A stretch of DNA of 64,000 nt, taken from contig NZ_CP024628.1 in assembly GCF_024449095.1 (NCBI RefSeq), forward strand, positions 372,001 through 436,000. Direction: 5' to 3'. Positions within the stretch are counted from its first letter, which is position 1. Each line of letters starts with the position of its first letter. The notes below the pieces were generated by a model. It was not told the origin of the DNA. It saw only the letters and a list, made by a program, of their open reading frames with translations, and did no database searches. The translations under genes were made by a program, and so were the position numbers. This DNA is from Vibrio coralliilyticus (GTDB lineage: Bacteria; Pseudomonadota; Gammaproteobacteria; Enterobacterales; Vibrionaceae). Positions 27,705 to 37,154 of this stretch are shown one piece after another.

Positions 27705-29378
27705 ATGAAATGTGCTGTCACTCTGATACTAGTTGCGAGTTTAACTATGACTGCTCGTGTTTGCGTAGCCAGCTCTGCAGATAGGGTGTTAACCAATGCG
27801 AGTATTTACGGTTACCCTTCAGCAGACTCGATTGCTATCGCCAATGGGAAAATTCTCTATGTCGGCTCACAAGAAGACATGAATAGTTTACAGAGCTCAG
27901 CGACTGAAACCATAGATTTGGACGGCGGCTTTGTTGTACCAGGATTTATCGACAACCATAACCATGTGTTTGAGGCGGCTTCAGAAGCGGGAGGTCAGTG
28001 TGAGCTGGGCATGGATGCAGGCCTTGAAGCGCAAATTTCTTACCTCAAAGCGTGTCGTAAAGATGCTCGTCGAGGCGAGTGGGTCATGGGCTATGGTTTT
28101 TCTATAGAAGCTTTGCTGGCAGAAGAGAATAAACGTACACCACTAGAGGTGATTGATTCGGTTTTCCCAGATCAACCTGTGATTATTATGGAGCAAACAT
28201 CCCACTCGATGTGGGTCAATTCCGTCGCCTTGAGCATCGCAGGAATCAATAAGCATTCACCAGATCCACAGGGAGGTAAGATCCTGAAAGATGAAGGCAC
28301 AGGTGAGCTCAATGGCATCCTGCTTGATAACGCCGGTGATATTGTGATGGAAATAGCTTGGAACAGCCTTGAAGAGCAGTTTGATCAAAGCTATGAAGGT
28401 ATGATGGCAGGCTTGGATGAGGCCCGAAGACATGGAATCACCACCATAGGTGATGGGCGACTTTACTGGAAACGTGGCTGGTACGAAGTATGGAAGGAAG
28501 CCGAAAAGCGGGGTGACCTGACGGCACGTATTTCCCTGAGGCCTTGGATTTACCCGACGGACTCAATGCAGTCGCAACTCGCTTTTTTATCCAAGGTACT
28601 GACCACAGACAAATCTCGGCTTCTACTGGTGGATCAGGTTAAAATGTACAGTGATGGCATTCTGGTTAATGGATCAGCCAAGACGCTTGATCCTTATCTG
28701 GATACTTACATCCCAGATGAGCCTTATGGCATCAACTACATCCCACCTGAGGCGATGGAAGAGTGGCTCAAAGCATTGGATAAGATTGGCTATGGTGCCC
28801 ACATCCATGCGATAGGTGATGGTGCGATTCGTGAATCACTCAATGCGATTGAAGCGATGCGTCAGCAAGGCGGTGCAAAGGATTACACACTGACACACGT
28901 TGAGTTGGTGAACTCTAAAGATGTAGAACGTTTTGCTAAACTGAATGTGACTGCGGATTTTCAAGTCGGTTCAGATTACGTTGCTTATCATGATCATCAA
29001 TGGGCAGAAGCGTTTCTTGGAGCCAAGCGTACACGTGCATTGATGAACCTGAAAGCCATTTTCGATACAGGTGCTAACGTCTCCTTAAGCAGTGACTGGA
29101 ATGTGCATGATATCAACCCGCTTGTAGGGATTGGCAATAGCCTTATCATGGGAAAAACAGGCCTGCCAAGTGTTGAAGATGCCATAGACGCTTATACCAT
29201 CAATGCAGCAGTGAGCTTAGGTATCGATGATGTGACAGGGTCAATTGAAGTGGGGAAGGCCGCAGATTTTGCCATTTTGTCGCGCGATATTACCAAATTA
29301 TCTGCGGAGAAAATCAAACAGACCGATATTTGGATGACGATGCTAAACGGTCAAATCGTCTACAGTATTGATGAATAA
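27705..29378 (+). CDS. Exported YtcJ-like metal-dependent amidohydrolase
   Basis: A 557-residue TIM-barrel amidohydrolase. GFIDNHNHVFEA supplies the HxH metal ligands, EQTSHSMWVNSVAL is typical of the YtcJ/AepA branch, and ITTIGDGR, HAIGDGAIRESLNAIE and SLSSDWNVHDINPL give further ligands. I chose the ATG at 27705 since it follows AGGAAT at suitable spacing and opens a signal peptide (MKCAVTLILVASLTMTARVCVASS), implying periplasmic action; an ATG at 27681 is in frame. The substrate in this branch is unknown, likely an amide or ester. Confidence 0.85.
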   Translation: MKCAVTLILVASLTMTARVCVASSADRVLTNASIYGYPSADSIAIANGKILYVGSQEDMNSLQSSATETIDLDGGFVVPGFIDNHNHVFEAASEAGGQCELGMDAGLEAQISYLKACRKDARRGEWVMGYGFSIEALLAEENKRTPLEVIDSVFPDQPVIIMEQTSHSMWVNSVALSIAGINKHSPDPQGGKILKDEGTGELNGILLDNAGDIVMEIAWNSLEEQFDQSYEGMMAGLDEARRHGITTIGDGRLYWKRGWYEVWKEAEKRGDLTARISLRPWIYPTDSMQSQLAFLSKVLTTDKSRLLLVDQVKMYSDGILVNGSAKTLDPYLDTYIPDEPYGINYIPPEAMEEWLKALDKIGYGAHIHAIGDGAIRESLNAIEAMRQQGGAKDYTLTHVELVNSKDVERFAKLNVTADFQVGSDYVAYHDHQWAEAFLGAKRTRALMNLKAIFDTGANVSLSSDWNVHDINPLVGIGNSLIMGKTGLPSVEDAIDAYTINAAVSLGIDDVTGSIEVGKAADFAILSRDITKLSAEKIKQTDIWMTMLNGQIVYSIDE

Positions 29379-29428
29379 ACCACCATGCCGTGCTGGAAAG
29401 AGCACGCGTTTTAGTATGAAGGAGTAGA

Positions 29429-29836
29429 GTGTTGAAATCCCCGATATTTTTGGCCGAAGTAGCTGTTAAACAAGCATTAATCTTAATGTTTGCTGTGCCT
29501 ATGTTGTTTGAGATGACGTTTGAAGCAATGCAAGACATGGATAAAAGCAACCAAGCTTCCATTTTGGCGGTAGTGGGGTTATTGATGGCAGCGGCTATTG
29601 TGGGGGTATTCGAAGCCACATATCAGAAAACCAATATCCAGCAGAAAGCGCATCGTTTTCTTGCTCATATAACTAAAGCATTGCTTTTCATCGGTATTTC
29701 GGAGTTGATGATGTTAGCTGTAACGGCAATTGGTACTACGGAAAACATATACGATGATCCATTACTTTGGGCCTTGGTACCCATTTATCTAGCTTTATAC
29801 CTCTATGATTGGTGGGACGCATTAGTCTCTGACTAG
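29429..29836 (+). CDS. Small multi-pass membrane protein of unknown function
   Basis: This 135-residue protein starts at GTG, five bases after GAAGGAG. Hydrophobic helices are near residues 10-30, 42-62, 80-105 and 110-128, with an amphipathic link (YQKTNIQQKAHRFLAHITKAL) and a C-terminal LYLYDWWDALVSD tail. No family is recognised. It begins 50 bp after the amidohydrolase and could be co-transcribed; it ends at a bidirectional terminator. It is probably in the inner membrane. Confidence 0.65.
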   Translation: MLKSPIFLAEVAVKQALILMFAVPMLFEMTFEAMQDMDKSNQASILAVVGLLMAAAIVGVFEATYQKTNIQQKAHRFLAHITKALLFIGISELMMLAVTAIGTTENIYDDPLLWALVPIYLALYLYDWWDALVSD

Positions 29837-29864
29837 TGAAGACGTTCAAGTTACCTGTCCAAAT

Positions 29865-29890
29865 GAAAGCTGGCATTGAAGCCAGCTTTC
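29865..29890. terminator. Bidirectional hairpin terminator
   Basis: Perfect 10 bp stem GAAAGCTGGC/GCCAGCTTTC with ATTGAA loop between convergent genes; flanks are modestly T-rich (TTTCATTC). Confidence 0.65.
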
Positions 29891-29907
29891 ATTCGGGATA
29901 GCGGACC

Positions 29908-31845
29908 TTAATCAATAGAAAATTGGGTGACAACAGCGCCATGATCTGATGGGTGCATCTCGCTGTGACCATCATCTAGGAGGCAGTAACTTTCTTCAGC
30001 GTTCAAGCCCTCTCCCTTATACAGAATAAAATCGATCCTTCCTGCGCCTGAATTCCCTTTGAAGAAAGGCGTCCAAGTAATGCATTTCTTATTCAGTACA
30101 TCTGGGTTAATTTGGCGATAACTGTCAACGTAGTTGTGACTATCCGCGACTCTCAAGGTCGGCAAGTCGATATTACCGCGACCAAAGATATTGGTTTCTT
30201 CAGTGGTATCGACATAGGACAAGGTATTAAAGTCACCACCAATAATGACAGGAATAGTCGGCTCAGAGTCAGCTTCTATTTGGGTCAGAATATTGTTGAG
30301 TGGCTGTGCTCTGGCTGCATCGTCTTTGGAGATGAGCTCTTCGTTTGTATATGAAGGATCTGGGAGTAAATTGACGATGTCATCACTTGATGTTAGCCAG
30401 ATAGAATAAGTGTCTACTTGTTTACCATTACCCATATCAATTCGCACGCCACAAATGTGACTAGTACAATCGCCTAACTCTTTCTCTATCGGGTAGCGAC
30501 TGAAAATGGCCAGATTACCATCTGAAGCGGATGTTCGATATTCAAACCCTAGACGGTTAGCCAGTGCCTCCTGATAGCCATAGGCTTCTTGCATAAAAAT
30601 AACATCGGCACCGGAGTGGATGATTTGCTCATAAACATATTCTTGGCTACGCAGAGGGTCTGGCGCAGAGCCGGCATGCCATATGTTGTATGCCATAGTT
30701 GTGAGCTCATCTGGATTCTGATGCGCAGCTTCCGTGGTGAATTGCCAAGTGTCTCCGGTGATTGTGCTGGAAGATGACTCAACGTCAACACGCCAGAAGT
30801 ACTGGGTATCTGGTAACAAACCACTCGTCTGGATTTCTTTGTCAGTTGTTGTCTTTTGATAAAGCACATTTGAGAAGTCTGCACGATCAGAAATCAACAC
30901 AGTATAGGTCATGTCTTGCTCGGCTTTAAACTCGTCAGGATGTGACCACTGCAGGCGAGTATCTGTCGTGGTTACTCCAGTCGTTCCCGTTGACGGAACG
31001 GGGTTGTTAGTCGGTAATGTGTGTCTTTCGCCTAAATCATAGTGATAGAGTGCGTTGATATATCGTGCCCCCATACTTTGCGAATACACGCGGATGTTAT
31101 CCATCGCCATATTAGCAGAAGGTATGTCTTCCAAGTGACTGTCATAGCCCGGGCTCGCTCCGAAAGCGAGATGCATCGATGCGAGTGAAATTGGTGCACC
31201 TGTTGCGACGCGGTTCCCATTGAGGTAAAGGTGGGTTGAGTTTTGATTACTCGCCATCGTGATATGAACCCACTCCCCACGAGGCACTTTAACGCCGGAA
31301 AGAAGTTGGGTGGGGAGTTGGGTATCTGGAATTTGCGTGCCTTCGTATTTGCGCCATAACTCTAATGTGTCGTTTTGAGTATTCAGTAACAAAACCGGCT
31401 CTCGACTTCTTGCTTCGCCATGAGAACCGTTCATTAGAGATAAGACTGCTTGTTCCGGCTGGTCTTCTTCGAGTTTGAACCAAAAGCTGACGGTTCTATG
31501 TTCTGATGCTCTCAAATCGGAAAAGCGAAGGCTGTTGAGCTCTGTAAATGACTTAGCCAATGAACCATCGAAGGAAGTGACACTTGGTAGAGATCCTAGT
31601 TCCTCAATATTAACAGGGTATTTTTTCCCCACATTTTGAGGGTCTACTTTCGAGCCGGTGGGTGGGTTATCGAAATCCATACCAATCGTCAGGTTGAAGT
31701 TGGTTGCTCGTGGGGGAATGTCGAGATCACGAGTTTCTTGTTCAACAATAACGTCTTCATCACAGCCAACAAGGATACCCATGAGTGATAGGGTAACCAA
31801 AGATCGTTTATTGAACAGTGAAGTCAAAGGTGTAGGTAATTGCAT
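29908..31845 (-). CDS. Lipoprotein with LamG-like, fibronectin-like and EEP phosphohydrolase domains
   Basis: The 645-residue protein starts with a lipoprotein signal (lipobox LVGC, Cys28) followed by Asp, the residue that usually retains lipoproteins in the inner membrane. Residues ~45-265 resemble a LamG/concanavalin-like domain (SFWFKLEEDQP; VHITMASNQNSTHLYLNGNRV; MDNIRVYSQ), ~280-375 a fibronectin-type domain (LQWSHPDEFK; DTQYFWRVDV), and ~385-645 an endonuclease/exonuclease/phosphatase fold (MAYNIWHAG; VIFMQEAYG; IGGDFNTLS; HPSDHGAVV). Metal-dependent phosphodiester or sphingomyelinase-like hydrolysis in the periplasm is inferred. Monocistronic, convergent with the 29429 gene. Confidence 0.85.
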   Translation of the reverse strand: MQLPTPLTSLFNKRSLVTLSLMGILVGCDEDVIVEQETRDLDIPPRATNFNLTIGMDFDNPPTGSKVDPQNVGKKYPVNIEELGSLPSVTSFDGSLAKSFTELNSLRFSDLRASEHRTVSFWFKLEEDQPEQAVLSLMNGSHGEARSREPVLLLNTQNDTLELWRKYEGTQIPDTQLPTQLLSGVKVPRGEWVHITMASNQNSTHLYLNGNRVATGAPISLASMHLAFGASPGYDSHLEDIPSANMAMDNIRVYSQSMGARYINALYHYDLGERHTLPTNNPVPSTGTTGVTTTDTRLQWSHPDEFKAEQDMTYTVLISDRADFSNVLYQKTTTDKEIQTSGLLPDTQYFWRVDVESSSSTITGDTWQFTTEAAHQNPDELTTMAYNIWHAGSAPDPLRSQEYVYEQIIHSGADVIFMQEAYGYQEALANRLGFEYRTSASDGNLAIFSRYPIEKELGDCTSHICGVRIDMGNGKQVDTYSIWLTSSDDIVNLLPDPSYTNEELISKDDAARAQPLNNILTQIEADSEPTIPVIIGGDFNTLSYVDTTEETNIFGRGNIDLPTLRVADSHNYVDSYRQINPDVLNKKCITWTPFFKGNSGAGRIDFILYKGEGLNAEESYCLLDDGHSEMHPSDHGAVVTQFSID

Positions 31846-32239
31846 AGCCTTGTATCCTCAGTAAAAGATGAACCTGAGAATAAGTGCAGAGTGTTAACGT
31901 TTTACTTAAATAGTAATAACCAAAAGTAACGACGCTAAATAGATTTTTTATTGGGTGGTTTAATGAATGATTTTGGTGGATTTATTTTATAATTCATATG
32001 CTTATGGTTCATACTTTTTTAAGTGAAGCAAAATATAACATTTACAACTAATCTTACTTTTGTTGTCAACACTTGATTGTCCCGCTAGCAACGCCTTGAT
32101 GAGTTTATTCATCCTTCATTACAAACTTGTTGTCGACCATTTATTTGCCGGCAAGTTTCTTTACGTAAATTAAGCTTGAAATTTTCTCTTGCGCGAAGAT
32201 AATGAACGTAAAGTTTACGTTTTATGGTGGGAGAGCGCC
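31846..32239. promoter_or_regulatory. 394 bp control region with LacI-type palindromes
   Basis: The AT-rich gap upstream of lacI-A has two palindromes: TTTACGTAAA at 32160-32169 and AACGTAAA-G-TTTACGTT at 32205-32221, 18 bp before the GTG start. Both resemble the operator at 33315, so autoregulation is likely. The left part also holds the EEP-lipoprotein promoter; nothing else is recognised. Confidence 0.55.
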
Positions 32240-33217
32240 GTGAGTGCACCAAAAACAGATGCAGAGCTCAAGAAAGCTACGATACATGAAGCGGCGAAAA
32301 TCGCTGGTGTATCAATAGCTTCTGTTAGTAGAGCCTTGAATAACAAACCCGGAATCAGCGAGAAAACGAGAAAGAAAATACTCGAGATATGTAAAGAGTT
32401 GGGTTACGTCCCTAGTACCTCGGCGCGAGAACTTACCGGTAGCCACAAGAATACAATTGCTATTTCTCTGGGACCACATGACTTTTACGCGTCTCGTTAC
32501 CTTGGAATGCTTTGGCCATCATTGTCGGCTGCTATTCGTAATTCAGGTCGGAATCTATTACCAGTCAGCTTTGGTGAAGTGGAGCTTGAACAGATTGGCG
32601 GAGCGGTGCTCCTTGGTATCACCAATGACGATCCGAGAATTGAAGCGTGTAAGAAAATGGAATTACCCTTCGTTTGTATTGGGATGAGTGAAGGTTCGTT
32701 TTGGGTTGCACCTGATGACTTCAATGGTGGTCGAGAAGCGACACAACACCTTGTAGATAAAGGTCTGACCGATATTTGCTTCGTCACACCAACCACTTAT
32801 GGCGATGGTTATCAGTTTAGACATCAAGGTTACATGTCCGTCATGGCAAGCAACGCTTTACCTGTCAGAGAGCTACGGACTGGTGCAGAACCGTTGGGAG
32901 AAATCGCGGCGTATCGCTTCTTTACGCAAATGGAACGTAAACAGCTTGAAGGCTATCAAGGTTTTGTATGTGAGTGTGATGAAACCGCTTTGGGCGTGAT
33001 TGCGGCATTAAAAGACCGTGGTTACTCGATTCCTGAAGATTTTTCCGTAGTTGGTTACGACGGGTTACCGGGGATATCGAAGGAGCTGACAACCGTTGTT
33101 CAAGATACGGATAAAATTGCTGAACGCGTAGCGAGCATGCTAGAACAAGCGATTTTGCGAGAGCAACCTGTAGGTTCTATCGTTCCTGTAGGCTTAAAAT
33201 TGGGTAAAACGACGTAA
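32240..33217 (+). CDS. LacI-family transcriptional regulator of carbohydrate locus A
   Basis: This 325-residue repressor has a helix-turn-helix (ATIHEAAKIAGVSIASVSRALNNKPGISEKTRKKI) with hinge LGYVPSTSARELTG, followed by a periplasmic-binding-protein-like effector domain. I start at GTG 32240 (GGGAG upstream); an earlier TTG start at 32189 would run through the palindromic operator. It precedes the ABC-GH65 locus and faces the same direction, ending at a strong terminator before the operator at 33315. The inducer is probably a disaccharide or its breakdown product. Operators with ACGTAA half-sites are assigned to it by position. Confidence 0.88.
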   Translation: MSAPKTDAELKKATIHEAAKIAGVSIASVSRALNNKPGISEKTRKKILEICKELGYVPSTSARELTGSHKNTIAISLGPHDFYASRYLGMLWPSLSAAIRNSGRNLLPVSFGEVELEQIGGAVLLGITNDDPRIEACKKMELPFVCIGMSEGSFWVAPDDFNGGREATQHLVDKGLTDICFVTPTTYGDGYQFRHQGYMSVMASNALPVRELRTGAEPLGEIAAYRFFTQMERKQLEGYQGFVCECDETALGVIAALKDRGYSIPEDFSVVGYDGLPGISKELTTVVQDTDKIAERVASMLEQAILREQPVGSIVPVGLKLGKTT

Positions 33218-33246
33218 AAATAGATCAAATAATTAACAGAACACTC

Positions 33247-33277
33247 AAAAAGCATGACTTAAGTCATGCTTTTTTTA
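33247..33277 (+). terminator. Rho-independent terminator after lacI-A
   Basis: A perfect palindromic stem, AAAAGCATGACTTAAGTCATGC, broken here as AAAAGCATGAC and GTCATGCTTTT, with a run of seven T. It isolates the regulator from the locus A operon. Confidence 0.85.
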
Positions 33278-33314
33278 TTCTTAAACGTCATGAAAGCGTA
33301 ATGTGATCAACTTA

Positions 33315-33330
33315 ACGTAAGCGCTTACGT
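33315..33330. promoter_or_regulatory. LacI-A operator, ACGTAAGCGCTTACGT
   Basis: Perfect 16 bp palindrome, extended by TTA/TAA-like flanks, 51 bp before the binding-protein start. A TAATAC -10-like hexamer lies 10 bp on, so a bound repressor would cover the promoter. The half-site ACGTAAG differs at its centre from locus B (GTAACC). Confidence 0.75.
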
Positions 33331-33380
33331 AAAATGCGCATAATACTCTCAGATTTAAAGAAACGAGATTTGAGGGCACG

Positions 33381-34619
33381 ATGAAAAAAACAATATTAGC
33401 AGTATCCCTACTTGCTGCTGGCCTTTCTGCAAAAGTAGTCGCAAATACAGAAGTGACCATCGCCGGATGGGGTGGTAACGATGTTGTGGTTCTGAACAAG
33501 TTAGTGAACGAAGTTCTGACCGAAGATTTTAAGAAAGCAGGGCTTACTGTTAAGTATCAAGCTGTGGAAGGTGATTTCTCTCAGTTCATCACTAACTCTC
33601 TTTCCGCAGGAACCGCGCCAGATGCTTTCTACATCGATGTTGTAATGGCCAACGCGTTAGTTGGCTCGGGTAAGGTTGCTGTTAATGCGCCACAACTGGA
33701 CAAAGTCAGTACTAACATTATTCCAAGCCTAAACTCCGCGTTTACTCTCGAAGGTAAGCAGTACGGCGTCGCTAAAGATTTCAACACCATTGCACTGCAA
33801 TACAACAAAGACATCTTTGATGATGCGGAAGTTGCTTATCCAACGAATAAAGATTCATGGGAAGACTTACGTAAAAAACTTCTTGATGTGAAAGATGCTT
33901 TAGCGGATGAGGTATCAGGCATTTGTGTCATGCCTGATTATGCCCGTTTTGCGCCTTTTGCACTCTCAACTGGTTGGAAGCCATTCAATGAAGAAGGCAA
34001 AACCATTTTGGATGAAAACTTCGAACGTGCATTTAACTTCTACACTGGATTAGTAACAGAAGACAAAGTGGGTATTCTGGCAACGGACCTTGGTCAGGGT
34101 TGGGGTGGTGGTTGTTTCGGTACCGAAGAAACGGCTATTGCGTTAGAAGGTAACTGGATCAGTGGCTACTTACGCGATAAGGCACCGAACCTGCCTTACG
34201 GCACGACCTTGATGCCAAAAGATCCAGTAAGTGGTGAACGCGGAAACTTATTGTTCACTGTCGCTTGGGGCGTTAACGCAGATGGTAAGAACGTCGAAGC
34301 AACGCAAAAAGCGGTAGAAATTTTGACGAGCCAGAAAGCGCAGGAATGGGTATTGGATTCAGGCCTTGCTTTGCCAAGTCGTGAAGCTCTTGGTAAATCA
34401 GAGTTCTTCGCACAGCAGAAAGCAGAAAATGAACTTGCAAAACAAGTGTTTGATGGTGCTCTTGAAGGAAATGTAGAGCCATTCGCATTTGGAAATTACG
34501 GCACGGCATGGATGACTCCAATTAACGAAGCATTGAATTCAGTGTTGCTTGGTCAGATGACACAAAAAGAAGCGATCAAAATGGCACAAGCGAAATACGA
34601 TACACTGACAGCGAAGTAA
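33381..34619 (+). CDS. Locus A sugar-binding periplasmic protein (CUT1 ABC)
   Basis: This 412-residue binding protein has a signal peptide cleaved after about residue 22 (AKVVA-N) and the family 1 extracellular solute-binding fold (VTIAGWGGNDVVVLNKLVNEV; YGVAKDFNTIALQYNKDIF; ALEGNWISGYL). It captures an oligosaccharide in the periplasm and delivers it to the two permeases that follow. It is the first structural gene after the LacI-A operator, and is followed by only 11 bp before the first permease. Specificity is not readable; the cytosolic enzymes suggest an alpha-glucoside. Confidence 0.9.
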   Translation: MKKTILAVSLLAAGLSAKVVANTEVTIAGWGGNDVVVLNKLVNEVLTEDFKKAGLTVKYQAVEGDFSQFITNSLSAGTAPDAFYIDVVMANALVGSGKVAVNAPQLDKVSTNIIPSLNSAFTLEGKQYGVAKDFNTIALQYNKDIFDDAEVAYPTNKDSWEDLRKKLLDVKDALADEVSGICVMPDYARFAPFALSTGWKPFNEEGKTILDENFERAFNFYTGLVTEDKVGILATDLGQGWGGGCFGTEETAIALEGNWISGYLRDKAPNLPYGTTLMPKDPVSGERGNLLFTVAWGVNADGKNVEATQKAVEILTSQKAQEWVLDSGLALPSREALGKSEFFAQQKAENELAKQVFDGALEGNVEPFAFGNYGTAWMTPINEALNSVLLGQMTQKEAIKMAQAKYDTLTAK

Positions 34620-34630
34620 CGGGGCGAGTG

Positions 34631-35725
34631 ATGAACTCTTTACGTTTACGCCAACAAGTTTATGGATGGCTCCTTGCTGGGCCATTTGTACTGACTTTGG
34701 TGGTGTTCTTTCTTTATGCGTTGGTTAGAACGGTTTACTTCAGTTTTACTGAGTACGACTTGTTCAGCGATGCAATCTGGGTCGGTCTGGCAAACTTCAA
34801 AGCACTGCTTACCGATGATCTGTTTTTACTTTCTTTGGCTAACACCGTTTGGTTTTCTCTGATTGTAACGTGTGTGCAAACTGTTTTGGCACTCGGCTTA
34901 GCAATTTTAGTCAACTCAAAAATTCGTGCCAAAAGCTTCTTTAGAACGGCATTTTACTTACCGAGTATTTTGTCGAGTGCCGCTGTCACCTTGATCTTCA
35001 TTTGGTTCTACCAAAAGAACGGTTACTTAAATGGCTTTGTGACGGATGTTGTCAATCACTACCCGCACCTGAGCTGCTTTGCGCTTGTGGCCATTGTGAC
35101 TCAGTTTGTCTTGGTGACGAAAGACCGGATGAAAGGTCTGCCTGTCGGTTGGTTTGATCCAGCATGGGCGATACTTTCCTTCATCATTGCGGGCGTAGCG
35201 ACTTTTGTGGCGAGTGCAGTGGGTTGGATTGAAGTGACGAAAGACGTGGTTGAGGTCAACTGGCTCAACACTCGTGATAACGTCGGTCCAATGCCTTTGA
35301 CTCTGTGGGCAATTGTCATTCAGAACATTTACACCACGATTCCAACTTTCATGTTGTTGTTCTTAGCCGGTTTACAAGGCATTCCGGGTGAGCTTTATGA
35401 AGCGGCTCATATTGATGGTGCAAACAAATGGCAGCAGCACTGGAACATTACGATTCCTCAGCTTGCACCAGTGACATTTGTTGTCGTGACTTTCTCAATC
35501 ATTGGTACGTTGCAGATGTTTGACCAAGTGGCACTGCTTGGCTCGGCAGCACCATTAGAGTCTCGCATTACTCTGGCGTACTACGTATATCACAATGCGT
35601 TCCCACCAGGTGGCACTCCGCAAATTGGTATGGCAAGCGCAGCGGCATTGGTATTGGCGTTTATCACGCTGGCAGTGGTTTATCTGCAGAAAATCTTTGG
35701 AGTGAAGGAGAAAGCAGATGGCTAA
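34631..35725 (+). CDS. Locus A ABC permease, MalF-type with membrane insertion
   Basis: The 364-residue permease has the EAA loop (ELYEAAHIDGANKWQQHWNITIP) that docks the ATPase. Length exceeds the usual ~295 because residues ~130-215 carry an insert with two extra hydrophobic helices (FALVAIVTQFVLV; AWAILSFIIAGVATFVASAVGWI) before NTRDNVGPMPLTLWAI. Start chosen at ATG 34631 after GGGGCG; GTG 34628 is just upstream. It overlaps the next permease by 8 bp, giving coupled translation. Family firm; the role of the insert is unknown. Confidence 0.88.
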   Translation: MNSLRLRQQVYGWLLAGPFVLTLVVFFLYALVRTVYFSFTEYDLFSDAIWVGLANFKALLTDDLFLLSLANTVWFSLIVTCVQTVLALGLAILVNSKIRAKSFFRTAFYLPSILSSAAVTLIFIWFYQKNGYLNGFVTDVVNHYPHLSCFALVAIVTQFVLVTKDRMKGLPVGWFDPAWAILSFIIAGVATFVASAVGWIEVTKDVVEVNWLNTRDNVGPMPLTLWAIVIQNIYTTIPTFMLLFLAGLQGIPGELYEAAHIDGANKWQQHWNITIPQLAPVTFVVVTFSIIGTLQMFDQVALLGSAAPLESRITLAYYVYHNAFPPGGTPQIGMASAAALVLAFITLAVVYLQKIFGVKEKADG

Positions 35726-37136
35726 CCAAATGTCAGCAATCAACCATGAGGATGCAAAACCTATGGCATCTATGGAAGAGATTTCAAAGTTTCAAGCGCG
35801 TCGTCGCTGGGCGAAAGTAGCTTGGGTTTACAGTGCCTTACTACTCGTGGCTACAGTGATGTTAGGGACCTTCGTGGTGGCGTTCTTGGCGAGTCTGAAA
35901 GATGACCCGTTGGAGCAGCCATTTAAGTTCAACTTTGCTCAGGTTCAGCCTAGTAACTGGGGCGCGGCTTACCAGCTCGGTAAAGAAGGTAACGATGCGC
36001 CAATGTTCGGTGGTTTCGCTCCGGGCGCAGAAGTGAACTTCACCGTGACTTACGCGGTGGAAGACGGCAAGGAACTGAAAATACCTGAAATTGAAGTGCC
36101 ACGTCGTCGCCCTGGTACAGGTATGGCTGCGGCTATCGTGACCGACTTTGCTGCTGATTACGCAAAAGTCAGCGAGCCAGTGTTGGTAGACACTAACGAC
36201 AACGTGACGTTTGTAGAGAAGCGTGGTCGTCGTGAACTGACTAAGCAAGGCCACAGCCAAACGTGGGCATTTTCCATCAAGTATCAAGGTCAAGGTCCTG
36301 AGATTGCAACGCTACCACTAACCGTAGAAGCGCCGCGCGGGCAGGTTCTGATTGATAGCACACTAGCACCAAGCAAGATGGAACGTCGTGGTCGTGTAGC
36401 GGCTTGGGATAACGCAGCACCGGGTGTGATTGGTTACGTGTTTAAGTCTTACGTTCGCGTGTACACCGAGTCAGTCAGTTTAGAGACCGGTAAGAGCCTG
36501 TTCATGAGCTGGACCATCAACTCGTTCTTCATAGCGATTGGTAAGGTCATTCTGACCTTGTTCTTTGCATGTACTGCTGGTTATGCCTTAGCTCGATTGA
36601 AGTTCACTGGTGCCCGTGCTGTGTTTGCCTTCATGTTGTTCAGCATGATGATTCCGGGACAAGTAACCTTCATCTCTAACTACCTAATTTATAAAGATAT
36701 CGGCTTATTGAATACGCCATGGGCGGTCATTACGGCGGTCGTTGCTTCGGGTCAGGTCCTGATCATGAAACAGTTCTTCGAGAACATTCCGAAAGAACTG
36801 GAAGAAGCGGCAATCGTAGATGGCGCAAGCCCTGCTGTGATTCTTTGGAAGGTATTTATGCCACTGGCGAAGCCAGCCATCTTGTCGGTGACCATCCTTG
36901 GATTCCAAGGGGCATGGAACGACTTCTTCTGGCCTCTGGTGGTGATCAACAGCCCAGCTGATGCATTCACGCTTCCTGTTGGCCTATTGAGTTTACGTAA
37001 CGCCTATGGCGTAGCAGGTGACTGGAACCTGATCTTGGCGGGGGCTTTCCTGTCAACAATCCCAGTACTGATTGTATTTATGGTTTTCCAACGTTACTTC
37101 GTGGGTAACGATATTTCTTCCGCTGTTAAAGGTTAA
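35718..37136 (+). CDS. Locus A ABC permease, MalG-type with large periplasmic insertion
   Basis: This 472-residue protein is far longer than a typical MalG (~290). After a first membrane helix (residues ~32-58) comes an extracytoplasmic stretch, residues ~85-255, of beta-rich character (PGAEVNFTVTYAVEDGKEL; RRELTKQGHSQTWAFSIKY), then the normal permease core with EAA loop EEAAIVDGASPAVILWKVFMP. The insert faces the periplasm by topology and may bind the solute receptor or the sugar, like the P2 loop of MalF but in the other subunit. It overlaps the preceding permease by 8 bp. Confidence 0.88.
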   Translation: MANQMSAINHEDAKPMASMEEISKFQARRRWAKVAWVYSALLLVATVMLGTFVVAFLASLKDDPLEQPFKFNFAQVQPSNWGAAYQLGKEGNDAPMFGGFAPGAEVNFTVTYAVEDGKELKIPEIEVPRRRPGTGMAAAIVTDFAADYAKVSEPVLVDTNDNVTFVEKRGRRELTKQGHSQTWAFSIKYQGQGPEIATLPLTVEAPRGQVLIDSTLAPSKMERRGRVAAWDNAAPGVIGYVFKSYVRVYTESVSLETGKSLFMSWTINSFFIAIGKVILTLFFACTAGYALARLKFTGARAVFAFMLFSMMIPGQVTFISNYLIYKDIGLLNTPWAVITAVVASGQVLIMKQFFENIPKELEEAAIVDGASPAVILWKVFMPLAKPAILSVTILGFQGAWNDFFWPLVVINSPADAFTLPVGLLSLRNAYGVAGDWNLILAGAFLSTIPVLIVFMVFQRYFVGNDISSAVKG

Positions 37137-37154
37137 ATTTCGGGGATATTTAAG

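Noticed and set aside
32189..32239. N-terminal extension of the lacI-A gene from TTG
   Set aside because: It would run through a palindromic operator and lacks a ribosome site; GTG 32240 has GGGAG at good spacing.
33247..33277. Operator reading of the AAGCATGAC palindrome
   Set aside because: The T-run and position after the lacI-A stop fit a terminator better.
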